Translations under genes and position numbers: made by a program | Notes under the pieces: model-generated | What the model was told of the DNA's origin: nothing | The model's input: the letters and a program-made list of their open reading frames with translations, nothing else | Databases searched by the model: none | In this document: one piece after another, positions 63,532 through 64,000 of the stretch | Position numbering within the stretch: position 1 is the first letter of the stretch | Layout of the letters: each line of letters opens with the position of its first letter | Assembly: GCF_900096915.1 (NCBI RefSeq) | Contig: NZ_FMYK01000004.1 | Span: 124,001 to 188,000 of the forward strand | Source of the DNA: Acinetobacter marinus | Lineage (GTDB): Bacteria; Pseudomonadota; Gammaproteobacteria; Pseudomonadales; Moraxellaceae | Direction: 5' to 3' | Length of the DNA stretch: 64,000 nucleotides

Positions 63532-64000
63532 TTAACGACTATTTGGCACAGTAAGGATCGGTGGAACGGCTTCATAGTTGATTTCTACACGACGGTTTTC
63601 ACGCCACGACGATTCATCATGACCTGCATTGACAGGTTGTTCTTTACCGTAGCTGACTGCTTCCAGTTGATCAGCACGCACACCATAAGAAGTCAAGAAC
63701 GCTTCAACTGCTTTGGCACGGCGTTCGCCTAGCGCCATATTGTACTCTCGTGTACCACGTTCATCGGTATGACCAACCAATGCGACTTTTGAGTTGGCAT
63801 TGGCAGAAAGATATTGCGCATGGGCTTGTAGAGTTTGATAATCTTCGTTAGACACATCACTGCTGTCATAATCGAAATGTACCACACGCTTGGCAAGGAA
63901 TGGGCGGTTGGCATCAGTCACGCCAAGCGTTGAGCCACCTTGTGCGCTAATTGATGAATCTGTACCGAGACCAGAAGTGGTTGCACCGCTGACTGTGCCT
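63532..64000 (-). CDS. pal: Peptidoglycan-associated lipoprotein Pal, 5' end missing
   Basis: C-terminal part of Pal, the outer-membrane lipoprotein that binds murein and works with the Tol system during cell division. The OmpA-like domain is plain: VHFDYDSSDVSNEDY, ALVGHTDERGTREYNMALGERRA, QLEAVSYGKEQPVNAGHDE and NRRVEINYEA. The frame is open to the last base of the window, so the start, with its lipobox, is outside. The visible N-terminal linker reads SGLGTDSSISAQGGSTLGV. tolB would be expected before it but is out of view. Confidence 0.92.
   Translation of the reverse strand, partial: GTVSGATTSGLGTDSSISAQGGSTLGVTDANRPFLAKRVVHFDYDSSDVSNEDYQTLQAHAQYLSANANSKVALVGHTDERGTREYNMALGERRAKAVEAFLTSYGVRADQLEAVSYGKEQPVNAGHDESSWRENRRVEINYEAVPPILTVPNSR

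Overview
The window is a stretch of a gammaproteobacterial chromosome, most likely Acinetobacter or a close Moraxellaceae relative. Reasons: transhydrogenase genes split as pntAA-pntAB-pntB, an ackA-pta pair, purM-purN divergent from a PerM-type permease that is followed by hda, a FadL-type porin, moderate-to-low GC by eye, and many small secreted proteins of the Acinetobacter type. Species cannot be named from the sequence alone. Two genes run off the ends: dsbD at the left and pal at the right.

Layout. 1-4 kb: dsbD, a membrane diguanylate cyclase and an LD-carboxypeptidase. 4.5-10.5 kb: pntAA-pntAB-pntB, a sigma-54 type promoter driving the ammonium transporter amtB, an unknown gene with a 14-bp tandem repeat in its leader, and rsfS. 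10.6-22.5 kb: ackA-pta, proA, an alpha/beta-hydrolase fused to a PilZ-like tail, an LCM-type methyltransferase, nagZ, the periplasmic protease prc and a membrane protein. 22.6-28 kb: topA, then an NgoPII-like (GGCC-type) restriction-modification pair, then a metallopeptidase-like protein.

28-42.6 kb is the accessory part. It holds a secreted PQQ-type sugar dehydrogenase, a coupled two-gene HTH/small-protein cassette that looks like an uncharacterised toxin-antitoxin pair, a phosphatase-like gene with a small basic partner, ygfZ, an orphan acnD, a KTSC-like gene followed by an AbiJ-type HEPN protein, two PIN-domain toxin-antitoxin pairs, a porin, and a run of small secreted proteins. 42.6-53.6 kb returns to housekeeping genes: a UvrD-like helicase, an RRM protein, a GNAT enzyme, cysH, thrH, fadL, purM-purN, perM and a DIP1984-family gene. 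54-60.7 kb: hda, two large tandem CSLREA beta-helix proteins with GlyGly-CTERM type tails, and, facing them, an ECF-like sigma factor with two small partners. 60.9-64 kb: a SpoU-family rRNA methyltransferase, fbp, a small acidic protein and pal.

The core genes cover redox and NADPH balance, acetate overflow, nitrogen uptake, envelope upkeep and nucleotide synthesis. The parts most worth follow-up are the candidate defence or toxin-antitoxin cassettes at 29.7-31.1 kb and 35.5-37.3 kb, the hydrolase-PilZ fusion, and the tandem GlyGly-CTERM surface proteins. I saw no tRNA, rRNA, CRISPR array or complete insertion sequence. All family names are from recognition by eye; no database search was run.
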